From: Rhodanobacter glycinis
Lineage (GTDB): Bacteria > Pseudomonadota > Gammaproteobacteria > Xanthomonadales > Rhodanobacteraceae
Assembly: GCF_900114325.1 (NCBI RefSeq)
Contig: NZ_FOSR01000003.1
Span: 1-64,000, forward strand
Direction of reading: 5' to 3'
Length of the DNA stretch: 64,000 bases
Positions 1 through 7,438 of the stretch are shown here, in pieces; the stretch's first letter is position 1; every line of letters begins with the position of its first letter. The position numbers were made by a program, and so were the translations under genes. The notes below the pieces were generated by a model. The model was not told the DNA's origin. It was given only the letters and a program-made list of their open reading frames with translations, and did not search any database.

Positions 1-475
1 CGCCTGCCGGCGCCCGAGTTACCTCTCTTTGCTGGCCCAAAGAGACGTAACCCAGAGAAAGGGCCTGTGGGACCCGCCGACCCTACAAGCCTGATCGGTC
101 GAGGCTTTTTGGAATAGAGGTGGCTCTTCCTGTTACACGCGCGGCCACACCGCGCCGTCACCGATAACCGAGGGCTAGGAAGGGCAAGCTCGCGTGATTG
201 AATTCGACGCTGCGGTGCGCGGCTCTTCCAACCCTTCGAGAAGCGGCGCGCGGCGGAGGATCAGGCCCGCAGGGTGGTCGGCATGGATGCCGGCCAGTTC
301 GACGCCAGGGCAGGAGCCCTGTCGGCGAACCCCCGTAGCCGGGCGCGGACCCGCCGGCTCGCAGAGCCGGTGGGCGCGAACGCAGGGTGCCCCTCTCTTG
401 GGTTACTTTCTCTCGGGCAAGCGAGAGAAAGTGACTCGCCCGTCGGCAGACGGGTGAAACCTCCGACACCCTAGG
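1..475. repeat. Long intergenic repeat, copy 1 (left end cut by window)
   Basis: About 480 bp that reappears at 42205-42815 in the same orientation and at 62650-63433 inverted. It contains two strong stem-loops: one at 18-51 (arms GTTACCTCTCTTTG / CAAAGAGACGTAAC) and one at 405-432 with a perfect 11-bp stem (ACTTTCTCTCG / CGAGAGAAAGT). Compared with copy 2 it lacks an internal stretch of about 48 bp. Reading frames through it look like spurious proteins, since none has a ribosome-binding site or recognisable domain. No gene is seen from 1 to 622. Function unknown; an imperfectly conserved interspersed repeat. Confidence 0.85.
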
Positions 476-622
476 TGGCGGCACGCAACTCCAACACTCC
501 AGTTAAACCGGTACGACCATCGAAAACAAGTTGTAGGGCAACAGAAATCCGGCAACGCGTGCGAAGCACCCACACTCTCCCTTGCGGTACGCTGGCACGC
601 CCATCGCAACGACGCACCCTGC

Positions 623-1342
623 ATGCTCCGACTGATCGGTTTCGACGGTGACGACACGCTGTGGCACAGCGAGGATTACTACCGACAGGCGAATGACAGT
701 TTCGCCGCCATCGTCGGCCGCTACGTGGACCTGGCCGATGCCGAGGTGCACGCGACGATGCTGGCCACCGAGCGGCGCAATCTCGCGTTGTTCGGCTATG
801 GCGCCAAGGGCATGACGTTGTCGATGGTGGAAACTGCCATCGCGATCACCGACGGGCGCATTGCCGTGGCGGACATCCATCGACTGGTGGAGCTGGGCAA
901 GAGCGTGTTGCAGCATCCGGTGGAATTGCTGCCGGGTATCCGCGAAGCGGTGACGGCGGTGGCGGCGGAGTATCCGGTGGTGCTGATCACCAAGGGCGAT
1001 TTGTTTCACCAGGAGAAGAAGGTGGAACAGTCGGGGCTGGCCGAGTTGTTCGGTCGCATCGAGATCGTCTCGGAGAAGAACCCGGCCACCTATCGCCGCG
1101 TGCTGGCCGAGTTCGAGCTGCCGCCGGAACAATTCGCGATGGTCGGCAATTCGTTGCGTTCGGATATCGAGCCGGTGCTGCGCCTGGGCGGCTGGGGCGT
1201 GCACATGCCGTACCACGTAACCTGGTCGCACGAGCTCGACCACGGGCTGGGCGCGGACGATGCGCAGCGCATGCTGACCGTGGATGCGCCGGTCGGCATC
1301 GTCGCGGCAGTGGCCGAACTGGCCGCGCGGGCGCAGGGCTGA
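623..1342 (+). CDS. HAD-superfamily hydrolase
   Basis: A 239-residue haloacid-dehalogenase-like hydrolase, probably a cytosolic phosphatase with unknown substrate. Motif I is FDGDDTLW with Asp8 (nucleophile) and Asp10; motif II is the Thr of LITKGD (T123); a motif III lysine lies near 152; motif IV is GNSLRSD (175-181). The helical insert between motifs I and II (about residues 15-100) is a C1-type cap. It stands alone, with the first long repeat upstream and a REP palindrome downstream. Family assignment is firm; the substrate cannot be deduced. Confidence 0.9.
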   Translation: MLRLIGFDGDDTLWHSEDYYRQANDSFAAIVGRYVDLADAEVHATMLATERRNLALFGYGAKGMTLSMVETAIAITDGRIAVADIHRLVELGKSVLQHPVELLPGIREAVTAVAAEYPVVLITKGDLFHQEKKVEQSGLAELFGRIEIVSEKNPATYRRVLAEFELPPEQFAMVGNSLRSDIEPVLRLGGWGVHMPYHVTWSHELDHGLGADDAQRMLTVDAPVGIVAAVAELAARAQG

Positions 1343-1384
1343 GCGCCTTTCACGTCTTTCCGTACGAACGCACAGGAACAGTAT

Positions 1385-1414
1385 GTAGGAGCTCGCTCGC
1401 GAGCGAGCTCCTAC
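1385..1414. repeat. GTAG-type REP palindrome (perfect 30 bp)
   Basis: Perfect 30-bp palindrome with GTAGGAGC at each foot, in the gap between the HAD gene and the convergent gene at 1495. Related paired elements lie at 2066-2142, 29664-29741, 33316-33394 and (degenerate) 49908-49983. The GTAG foot is typical of REPs mobilised by RAYT transposases; no RAYT gene is in the window. Confidence 0.85.
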
Positions 1415-1494
1415 CAGGCGAGAGGCTGGACGAGATTTTGGGCAGGCCTTGAGATATCTGCCCATGACCTCCGGGCGCTTCGCGTTGCCAGGAG

Positions 1495-1779
1495 TCAGTC
1501 CTGCGCGGAGGGTTCCTGCGTGACGTCGTCGGCGAAGCCGGTGTAGTTGTCGGGGAACACCGGTGTGCCATCCTCTTCCAGCGAAAGCATCGCAGCCAGG
1601 GTGGTCGCGGCTGCTTCCTCGGCCACTTCCTGCTGGCGGAAACTGCGGTTTTCGCAGATCGCGTAGTACACCGGGAAGCCGTGACCCAGCGGGGTGACCG
1701 CCAGCCAGGCGGTGTAGCGCGAGCCTTCCAGGCTGGCGCCGGAACGGACGCAGTAGTGATCGAACGTGCGCTCTGCCAT
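1495..1779 (-). CDS. Conserved hypothetical protein, 94 aa
   Basis: Small soluble protein of 94 residues starting MAERTFDHY and ending in an acidic tail. The ATG at 1779 is chosen because the upstream extension is low-complexity and runs antisense to the CPXCG gene. No catalytic motif, signal peptide or membrane segment is seen. The aromatic-rich central stretch (about 22-50) suggests a compact alpha/beta fold. It is divergent from the gene at 1846, sharing a promoter gap of about 65 bp. I do not recognise a function. Confidence 0.6.
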   Translation of the reverse strand: MAERTFDHYCVRSGASLEGSRYTAWLAVTPLGHGFPVYYAICENRSFRQQEVAEEAAATTLAAMLSLEEDGTPVFPDNYTGFADDVTQEPSAQD

Positions 1780-1845
1780 GACAATCCATCCACGTGGGGA
1801 AGGCGAGTATAACGTCGCCACTTCCCCCGCTGCCGGAGCGTCCCC

Positions 1846-2034
1846 ATGCTCACCCCCGTCGACATCGACTGCCCCTACTGCGGCGAGCGCATCGAGATCC
1901 TGCTTGATACCTCGGCTGGCGATCAGAATTACATCGAGGATTGCCAGGTCTGCTGCCGCCCGATCACGGTCCATGTGTCGATCGACGACGAGGGCGAAGC
2001 GCAAGCTTGGGTTTCTGGCGAAAACGAGGCTTGA
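1846..2034 (+). CDS. CPXCG-motif cysteine-rich protein
   Basis: 62-residue acidic protein with an N-terminal CPYCGE motif (Cys10, Cys13) and a second pair in CQVCCRP (about 33-37), which together form a small zinc-ribbon-like site. This matches the small CPXCG-motif family common in gammaproteobacteria, of unknown role. Length is typical. The start follows the CCGCTGCCGGAGCG region with a GGAG-like ribosome-binding site. Confidence 0.85.
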   Translation: MLTPVDIDCPYCGERIEILLDTSAGDQNYIEDCQVCCRPITVHVSIDDEGEAQAWVSGENEA

Positions 2035-2065
2035 TGCGGTGGGGCGCCGCGCATAACTCGCTTCC

Positions 2066-2142
2066 GTAGGAGCGCACCCTGTGCGCGAACGCTTTTGGCC
2101 ATGTATCGCGAAAGAATTTTCGCGCACAGGGTGCGCTCCTAC
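2066..2142. repeat. Paired GTAG REP (BIME-like)
   Basis: Two inverted REP arms, each GTAGGAGCGCACCCTGTGCGC or its complement, separated by about 35 bp. It lies between the CPXCG gene and the convergent pncA, where it could act as a bidirectional transcript end. Confidence 0.85.
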
Positions 2143-2174
2143 GCGGTCTCGGTGAGGTTATTGGAGGTTGGCCG

Positions 2175-2825
2175 TTACGCCTGCAGCCCCGCCGACTCCA
2201 CGATGCCGATACCCGCCTCACTCAGGCTGGCGCGCAAGGCCTCATCGCCACCCGGCGCAACCGGACGGGTGAGATCCCACAGCAGCTGCGCGCGGAAGCC
2301 TGACGCGACCGCATCCTGTGCCGTCCACAACACGCACACGTCACGCGCCAGGCCGCACACGTAAACCTCGTCCACGCCGCGTTCGCGCAGCCAGCCGGCC
2401 AGTCCGGTCACCGGGCGCGTGCCCTGTGGGTCGTGGTTTTCGCGAAAGGCACTGTACGAATCCACCTGCGGATCGCTGCCCTTACGCAGGATCAGGTCGG
2501 CTGCCGTCCAGTCAATCGCCGGATGCAATGCGGCGCCCGGCGTGCCCTGCACGCAATGGTCGGGCCACAAAGTTTGCGGATGACCGTGCAGCTCGATCTG
2601 CTGGAACGGCGCGGTGCCGGCGTGGACGCTGGCGAAAGACGCGTGGCCGCGCGGGTGCCAGTCCTGCGTCGCCACCACATGGCGAAACAGGCGACGGCGC
2701 AGCAACTGGTCGATACCCGGCACGAGCGCATCGCCCTCATGGCAAGCCAGCGTGCCGCCGGGCATGAAGTCCGGTTGCACGTCGACGACGATCAGCGCGG
2801 CATGTTCGTGGATGGTGTGGGGCAT
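2175..2825 (-). CDS. pncA: Nicotinamidase / pyrazinamidase
   Basis: 216-residue isochorismatase-fold amidase that hydrolyses nicotinamide to nicotinate for NAD recycling in the cytoplasm. The catalytic triad is Asp15 (VDVQPDF), Lys115 (LRKGSD) and Cys164 (GLARDVCV). The metal site is in TQDWHPRGH (Asp55, His57, His61). Length is normal for PncA. It is a single gene, convergent with the CPXCG gene across a REP and divergent from the membrane-protein gene at 2951. Confidence 0.95.
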   Translation of the reverse strand: MPHTIHEHAALIVVDVQPDFMPGGTLACHEGDALVPGIDQLLRRRLFRHVVATQDWHPRGHASFASVHAGTAPFQQIELHGHPQTLWPDHCVQGTPGAALHPAIDWTAADLILRKGSDPQVDSYSAFRENHDPQGTRPVTGLAGWLRERGVDEVYVCGLARDVCVLWTAQDAVASGFRAQLLWDLTRPVAPGGDEALRASLSEAGIGIVESAGLQA

Positions 2826-2950
2826 GGGAAGAGGGTGGCCATCAAGGGGCAGGGAGGCCCGCCGGAATGGCGGCTCGGTGGACTCCAGTCCGGCAGCACC
2901 CTAGTCTAGCGGTCAGGCGGATGTCGCCGGAACATGGGGAGCGACAGACG

Positions 2951-3340
2951 ATGGAATACAACCAGTCCTGGATGGCCATCGGCCTGATGGGCGGGCTCGA
3001 AGCCGGGGCGATCAGCCTGGCGGCCGGATTCCTGCTCTACCTGATCCTGCACCTGGCCAATCGTTACCTTGCATGGAGCGAAGGCCTGCGCATCGGCTGG
3101 TCCTACTTCATCGCCATCGTGCTCACCGCCAGCGGCGACCTGTGGAACCTGTTCTACTTCAACTACAGCTCGGGCCTGCAATCGCTGCAATTGCTCCGCG
3201 CCAAGCTCGCTGCCGTGCACGACCCCGACCATATCGGCATGCGCGTGCTGTTCGAATTCCTCGGTGCCGCCATTGGCGTGTATGTGGCCTGGGCGTTGTT
3301 GAGTGGAGATTGGAAGCGGCGGCTCACCCGGCGGGGTTGA
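2951..3340 (+). CDS. Hypothetical membrane protein, 129 aa
   Basis: Predicted inner-membrane protein with about three hydrophobic helices (near residues 9-33, 49-67 and 98-117) and a basic C-terminus. The start at 2951 is chosen for the MEYNQSW N-terminus shortly after GGGGAGCGACAGACG; a longer frame upstream is low-complexity. No family recognised. Confidence 0.65.
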   Translation: MEYNQSWMAIGLMGGLEAGAISLAAGFLLYLILHLANRYLAWSEGLRIGWSYFIAIVLTASGDLWNLFYFNYSSGLQSLQLLRAKLAAVHDPDHIGMRVLFEFLGAAIGVYVAWALLSGDWKRRLTRRG

Positions 3341-3394
3341 AGGCCGCAGGCCATCGTCAACGCGCCGCGTCACGGGATGATGTGCCGGCAAGTT

Positions 3395-3775
3395 TCAACT
3401 GCCTGGCAGCGGCTCCCAAAGCTCGACCTTGTTGCCTTCCGGGTCGAGCACCCAGCCGAACTTGCCGTATTCCGACTCTTCAGGTCCGCCAAGCACGTTG
3501 CAACCATTGGATCGCAGCGACTCAAGCAGGCTGGCCAGATCATCGACGCGATAGTTCACCATGAACGGTGCCGCGCTGGGTTCAAAGCACGCTGTGTCTG
3601 CGCCGGCAAGGTTCCACGCGATGGTGCCGGTGGGTTGCTCGGCTGTGCCCCAGCGAAGCGTCGCACCACCCCACGGCTGCACATCGAGCCCGAGGTGCTG
3701 CGCATACCATTGGCCCAGCGCCTTCGGATCCTGCGCCTTGAAGAAGATGCCGCCGATACCCGTGATGCGTGCCAT
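3395..3775 (-). CDS. VOC-family (glyoxalase/bleomycin-resistance fold) protein
   Basis: 126 residues forming the two beta-alpha-beta-beta-beta modules of the vicinal oxygen chelate fold, with the C-terminal signature DPEGNKVELWEP that supplies a metal-ligand glutamate. It could be a lyase, dioxygenase or antibiotic-binding protein; the substrate is not evident. It is the first ordinary chromosomal gene to the left of the cassette region, apart from the GFA gene. Confidence 0.85.
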   Translation of the reverse strand: MARITGIGGIFFKAQDPKALGQWYAQHLGLDVQPWGGATLRWGTAEQPTGTIAWNLAGADTACFEPSAAPFMVNYRVDDLASLLESLRSNGCNVLGGPEESEYGKFGWVLDPEGNKVELWEPLPGS

Positions 3776-3920
3776 GAGATACCTCGTTGGGCTGGGGTGC
3801 TGACGATTGGGGCCATTGGCGCGCAGCTTTTCGCGCGGCCGCTCGGATGAGTGAAAAGAAACAAAAGAGGCAAGGTTTGCCTACCTGCAAAAGCAAGTGA
3901 ACCTGATCCCTCGATTTCGC

Positions 3921-4322
3921 TTACGCAATATGTTCGATGTCGGAAGGCATGGAAACCCAAGAATGCATTCGCTCTTCGTAGACCGACAGGGTGGGGCCTG
4001 GAAACTGCGGGTCGGCAAATGCGCCGACGGGAATGGCGACATAGCCCTCCATGGCGTCTGATGTGTAGTAGACGGTGGATCCGCAGACGGGGCAGAAATG
4101 AAAGGTCGCTTTGGACCCTTCGTCCCCAGCGCGAACGTATTCGCTGCTCTTTCCGCTGATCGTGATCGAGGCCGACGAGAATCGCGCCACGACGCCAAAG
4201 ACGCTTCCGGTTCGTTGCTGACACGCCAGGCAGTGACAAACGCTAACCCGGATCGGATCAGCGGTCGCCTGTGCCTTGAGCTGACCGCAACTACATGAAG
4301 CGCTATGGATGATCTTGTTCAT
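3921..4322 (-). CDS. GFA-family (CENP-V/Gfa) zinc protein
   Basis: 133-residue Gfa-like protein with the zinc-binding cysteines of the family: CSCG (C10, C12), CHCLAC (C29, C31, C34) and CPVCG (C77, C80). Relatives bind or act on S-hydroxymethyl-glutathione or other thiol adducts, but most are uncharacterised. The internal ATG at 4322 (MNKIIHSASC) is preferred because the family begins just before the first CxC. It lies directly beyond the decayed distal attC of the cassette array, so it may be either flanking chromosome or an old cassette that has lost its attC. Confidence 0.85.
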   Translation of the reverse strand: MNKIIHSASCSCGQLKAQATADPIRVSVCHCLACQQRTGSVFGVVARFSSASITISGKSSEYVRAGDEGSKATFHFCPVCGSTVYYTSDAMEGYVAIPVGAFADPQFPGPTLSVYEERMHSWVSMPSDIEHIA

Positions 4323-4390
4323 TGCCGGACCCAGCATGCGTTCTGACCAGCGAACCACGGCGCCGTCTCATGTCGCAAGACTTCACCGGC

Positions 4391-4446
4391 GCCAGGCATC
4401 TGGATTGCGCGGTGGCGTAGCCGTCCGCCTCGAATGAATTGTCACG
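4391..4446 (-). other. attC10, decayed
   Basis: On the minus strand the R''-side arm and the central GCGGACGGC/GCCACCGC palindrome are well preserved. The R'' core reads GTGACAA instead of a YAAC-type core, and the R' end has degraded to GATGCCTGGC where GCGTTAGGC is expected. It therefore marks the dead distal end of the array. Confidence 0.65.
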
Positions 4447-4768
4447 TAGCCAACTGGCTGGATACATGCTCCATCAATTCGCGGGTGTTCCTGGAGTACT
4501 CCGCCTCCAAGTCAATGCCACACTTGTTCGCAAGAACCATGATGGACCAGAGGCAGTCTGACAACTCATGCCCAAGCTTCGCCTTGCAGTCGTCAATTTT
4601 CCGAACGCCCGCATCCGCCTGAATCAGTTTCGCAAGATCACCAACGTCGCCTACGAAACCAAGCGCAAGCTCCTCCGTGGTCCAGGCGCGCCCATACATC
4701 TTGATTTCAAGCTCTTCGTAGAGCTTATTGAGTTTCAGGGCAGTTTTTTCCAGATCAGCAAAATTCAT
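4442..4768 (-). CDS. MazG-like nucleotide pyrophosphohydrolase (cassette 10)
   Basis: 108-residue all-alpha NTP-pyrophosphohydrolase-like protein of the MazG superfamily, expected to hydrolyse non-canonical (d)NTPs to NMP and PPi. Signature stretches are TEELALGFVGDVGDLAKL (31-48) and HELSDCLW (67-74, ExxD metal site). MazG-like genes are established integron cassette cargo. The ATG at 4768 has a GGA-type ribosome-binding site; the longer frame upstream is part of the broken attC9. The stop codon lies within the decayed attC10. Confidence 0.85.
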   Translation of the reverse strand: MNFADLEKTALKLNKLYEELEIKMYGRAWTTEELALGFVGDVGDLAKLIQADAGVRKIDDCKAKLGHELSDCLWSIMVLANKCGIDLEAEYSRNTRELMEHVSSQLAT

Positions 4769-4817
4769 GTTGATTCCGCGTGGCGCTGGAATTGTCCGGT
4801 TGACCGTATAGTTAGAA
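4766..4817 (-). other. attC9, 3' half lost
   Basis: The minus strand begins TTCTAAC and continues with an arm nearly identical to attC1 (CGGTCAACCGGAC), but the complementary right arm and the terminal GTTRRRY core are missing. The MazG reading frame begins where they should be. Cassettes 9 and 10 are thus fused and probably cannot be separated by recombination. Confidence 0.6.
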
Positions 4818-5186
4818 CTTTCGCGATGCCGGCAACACCATTGGAACAGAAAACTGTATGCGTGACTGGGAGGAACTGGAAGTATCGCTTTTGCCTTGAC
4901 CCCCGAGGCCGATGCTGCCCACCAAGATGCCAATACCACCTTTAGTCTCGGTGCCAGTTGTCGCGACTACCGCTACGTCGAAGTCTACGCGTTGTACCGC
5001 AAGCCTTACGCTCTCCGGCCGGTCGTTGGTGAGATACCCATAAACCTTCGCATCGCTTGATCCGCCAGTGCCAACGACGTTTGCCGGGTTTACGATAGCG
5101 GTTGAATCTTTGAGCTCTGCACTCGCGTCGTCGATGCCTTGTGCGATCTGCACAAGTGCCTCCCTAATGAAATTTCTCAAATCCAT
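4812..5186 (-). CDS. Unknown cassette protein with GTETKGGIGI motif (cassette 9)
   Basis: 124-residue soluble protein: an N-terminal helix (FIREALVQIAQGIDDA, about 6-21), then a beta-rich part VDFDVAVVA with GTETKGGIGI (about 77-86), a glycine/serine-rich turn, and a C-terminal SRIQFSVPMVLP strand. Similar proteins, recalled as conserved hypotheticals with the same helix-plus-beta layout, occur in many genomes. Function is unknown. The stop codon sits in the R'' core of attC9. Confidence 0.7.
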   Translation of the reverse strand: MDLRNFIREALVQIAQGIDDASAELKDSTAIVNPANVVGTGGSSDAKVYGYLTNDRPESVRLAVQRVDFDVAVVATTGTETKGGIGILVGSIGLGGQGKSDTSSSSQSRIQFSVPMVLPASRKF

Positions 5187-5203
5187 GAAGCCCTCCCCGA
5201 AAG

Positions 5204-5275
5204 TTCTAACGCCTGAGCTCAGCCGCAGCCAGACCGCGTAGCGGGCTGGCTGTCGGCTGCAGCGAACTGTTATGC
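5204..5275 (-). other. attC8 (72 bp)
   Basis: Longest intact site of the array. Minus strand runs from GCATAAC (5275-5269) to GTTAGAA (5210-5204), with the arms AGTTCGCTGCAGCCGAC and GGCTGCGGCTGAGCTC around a GCCCGCTACGCGG loop. It differs from the common 57-bp type, so its cassette has a different source. Confidence 0.8.
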
Positions 5276-5941
5276 CCCATCCGGCATATCCTCAATGTAC
5301 TTTTTGGTAAGCATAAAGTTTTCGACCCAATTTTGAGTTAGATGAACAAGCAAGGTAAGGTCCGACACGTCCTTGTCCGACCATTTTCGGACATAGTGCG
5401 TTTCATCATTGCCTAGCCATGCAGCGCGCTTTGCGCACTGAAGTACATTTTGATCAGTTATGTAACTATCTATGCACTTGCCGAGCCTCATGCCCTCAAT
5501 TTTCTCAGCATCACTTGGGTGCTCACTCTTTGAGAAGTCTTTTACGAGAAACTCAAGTGCCTTACGTAAGCCGATACCAACAAGCTGCTTTAACGCGTCA
5601 GCCTTTGCAGATTCAACCTGTTCGTATATTTCGCAGAACGTGGGCGATACTTTCTTGATTGATTCCGGAAAGCTGCCGTGAACTACAGTACGGGGCCCAG
5701 TGGATGTGAGCCGGTATGCGTCGCGGTGATTGAAACCCCGACGATACGTGGCCACAAATGGACGCAGACACCTTCGGCTTGTACAAAGTAAGGTCAAATA
5801 GACCTCGTCCTGGCCTTCAGATACGTGTTGGCTTATGAGCTTCGGATGTACGGCCGTGTGACATTGCGGACACCGGTCAGGTAGACCACTGACCTGGAAA
5901 TATACCTCCTCACCTTCGAGCGTTTTTGTAGACAAGTTCAT
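5270..5941 (-). CDS. DUF4145-type protein with N-terminal zinc ribbon (cassette 8)
   Basis: About 223 residues. N-terminal zinc-ribbon-like part has CPQC (C24, C27) and two further cysteines (C53, C58). The helical C-terminal half carries the DUF4145 signature LVGIGLRKALEFLVKD followed by LGNDETHYVRKW (about 175-186). DUF4145 domains occur alone or fused to nucleases and other defence proteins; no catalytic domain is attached here. ATG at 5941 preferred over GTG at 5944. The stop lies in the attC8 core. Confidence 0.8.
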   Translation of the reverse strand: MNLSTKTLEGEEVYFQVSGLPDRCPQCHTAVHPKLISQHVSEGQDEVYLTLLCTSRRCLRPFVATYRRGFNHRDAYRLTSTGPRTVVHGSFPESIKKVSPTFCEIYEQVESAKADALKQLVGIGLRKALEFLVKDFSKSEHPSDAEKIEGMRLGKCIDSYITDQNVLQCAKRAAWLGNDETHYVRKWSDKDVSDLTLLVHLTQNWVENFMLTKKYIEDMPDGA

Positions 5942-5963
5942 CACGACAAACTATCCATATGGG

Positions 5964-6023
5964 GCATAACGCTAGAGTTAAGCGGCGCGCGGTACGCGCG
6001 TCCGCTTGAATGAGAAGTTAGGC
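5964..6023 (-). other. attC7
   Basis: Minus strand GCCTAAC (6023-6017) to GTTATGC (5970-5964), with a GCGGACGCGCGTACCGCGCGCCGC central palindrome split by a short loop. The stop of the cassette 7 gene overlaps its R'' core. Confidence 0.85.
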
Positions 6024-6299
6024 GCGCCCACTGTGACGCCTGCCAATGCGCACAATGCGATAGAGCTTGACCAGGCTAGCTTCGAGCACGAGGGCCACTG
6101 TGAGGGCTGCAATGAGACACGCCAACCACAGCGTGCCCATGAGAAGCTGGTACGACCACGTTTGGGCATACAAGTCTCCGTAAGGTGGGCCGGCAAGGAA
6201 TGCAGCCGTGCGTAGGTAGTACCAAGGAAGAAACCAGGCGAGTAAAGCACCTAGCTGTAGCACGCATGCTTTTTTGAACCATCCTTTGCCAAGAAACAT
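6018..6299 (-). CDS. Small membrane protein (cassette 7)
   Basis: 93-residue protein with two clear hydrophobic segments (about 13-35 and 51-76) and a basic C-terminal tail. No recognised family. It is typical of the membrane-protein cargo of sedentary cassettes. Starts at the first ATG, eight bases inside the cassette boundary. Confidence 0.65.
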   Translation of the reverse strand: MFLGKGWFKKACVLQLGALLAWFLPWYYLRTAAFLAGPPYGDLYAQTWSYQLLMGTLWLACLIAALTVALVLEASLVKLYRIVRIGRRHSGRA

Positions 6300-6306
6300 A
6301 CCTTGC

Positions 6307-6362
6307 GCCTAACGCTGGAGTTAAGCGGCGGCGGAGCCGTCCGCTTGGACGAATTGTTATGC
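6307..6362 (-). other. attC6
   Basis: 56-bp site, minus strand GCATAAC (6362-6356) to GTTAGGC (6313-6307), with the common GCGGACGGC...GCCGCCGC palindrome and the CTCCAGC-GTTAGGC right end. Confidence 0.9.
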
Positions 6363-6980
6363 CCCTTCCTCTGGCGGGGACGATTTGAACCCTGCAAGCT
6401 TTTTAATACAAGCATGGGCATCACATAGCCACTGGGCGAGGTCCGACCACAGTATGACGTGATTGGAGATCGAGAGGCCATGCTCTAGCGGCATGAGTGA
6501 AACGCTAGTCCCTTGAGGCAGTTGCCCTCGTAGCGCAGCGCCCTCCAAGTGAGCTAGGGTGTGCCGCAATTGTGTGATTTGGTGCTCTACGGACTGGTTC
6601 AAAAAGCTCAAGTCACGCGGAATTATGGCTTTTAGTTCGATCTCTGCAGACTTCAGTGAGCGCAGAGCACGTGCGTGCTTGATAAACCGCTCAAAATGCC
6701 AGATGCAACTTTCAAAGTGAGTTGTTGCTTGGGCGATATAGCTGATGCCGAACTGATCTGGCGCACAACTATGGAACCCTAATATGGCTTGGCGGCCAAG
6801 CCCATACTCCTGTATTGCTGCATCGTGTAAACGAACGGCGTTGACAAACAATGCATGCGTAACTGCATCTGATGACCCGCCACCCACAAAAAAACGCAAA
6901 AGCGCTGCCCACTCTGTCTGCGCACGCAGTGAGGACAGGTCAGGAATATCTGATGGAGGAATAATGGTGTCTTGGGGCAT
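6357..6980 (-). CDS. Hypothetical protein, 207 aa (cassette 6)
   Basis: Soluble, mostly helical protein of 207 residues with several histidine/cysteine-containing stretches, such as ATTHFESCIWHFERF (about 86-100), and no recognised domain. Unusually, the start ATG is inside the recombination core itself (GTTATGC, 6983-6977), so the cassette carries no leader and depends on the preceding attC for any translation signal. The stop is in the attC6 R'' core. Confidence 0.7.
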   Translation of the reverse strand: MPQDTIIPPSDIPDLSSLRAQTEWAALLRFFVGGGSSDAVTHALFVNAVRLHDAAIQEYGLGRQAILGFHSCAPDQFGISYIAQATTHFESCIWHFERFIKHARALRSLKSAEIELKAIIPRDLSFLNQSVEHQITQLRHTLAHLEGAALRGQLPQGTSVSLMPLEHGLSISNHVILWSDLAQWLCDAHACIKKLAGFKSSPPEEGA

Positions 6981-7033
6981 AACGCTTGAGTTGAGCGGCG
7001 GCGAAGCCGTCCGCCTCGAACGAACTGTTAGAC
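6977..7033 (-). other. attC5
   Basis: 57-bp site, minus strand GTCTAAC (7033-7027) to GTTATGC (6983-6977); same palindrome as attC3 and attC4. Its terminal core provides the initiator codon of cassette 6. Confidence 0.9.
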
Positions 7034-7045
7034 AGATACAATCGC

Positions 7046-7366
7046 TCAGCTTTCCATGGATATTTCATCAATGTTGCCGCTCTCGTCAAAGTGCACAGAA
7101 ACCATGTAGTCCGTCACGTCACCGGGGAGTGTGAAATCGAAATTTTCAATCTCGCCATCCCCCCACGAAGAGTTGAGCTCCAGAAGATTAATGACGGCCG
7201 AAGCTTCTGGAGACTCTGAGCCGAGATGTTGTGCCCAGTAGCTCTGCGGCAGTTCTGCTAGGTGATGCTCAACAAACAGATTGACGCTGTCTTCGCCAGC
7301 CTCCGTGCCGAAAACCTTCTTGATTGCGTCTAGTGCTAGCTTTTCCCGCTCTTTGACGATCGACAT
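7046..7366 (-). CDS. DUF2004-like protein (cassette 5)
   Basis: 106-residue acidic soluble protein. The C-terminal half, with LPGDVTDYMVSVHFDESG and the terminal ISMES, resembles DUF2004 proteins as I recall them (conserved proteins of unknown function). The N-terminal half is helical. It is preceded by AAAAGGGAAAATC, which gives a usable ribosome-binding site. Confidence 0.65.
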   Translation of the reverse strand: MSIVKEREKLALDAIKKVFGTEAGEDSVNLFVEHHLAELPQSYWAQHLGSESPEASAVINLLELNSSWGDGEIENFDFTLPGDVTDYMVSVHFDESGNIDEISMES

Positions 7367-7381
7367 GATTTTCCCTTTTCC

Positions 7382-7438
7382 GTCTAACGCTTGAGTTAAG
7401 CGGCGGCGAAGCCGTCCGCCTTGAACGAGTTGTTAGGC
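7382..7438 (-). other. attC4
   Basis: 57-bp site, minus strand GCCTAAC (7438-7432) to GTTAGAC (7388-7382), nearly identical to attC3; a textbook class-1-like attC with CAAGGCGGACGGC and GCCGCCGCTTAACTC arms. Confidence 0.92.

Noticed and set aside
3921-4322. GFA gene as cassette 11
   Set aside because: No attC-like sequence follows its 3' end at 3845-3920; it is left as flanking chromosome, with the possibility noted.
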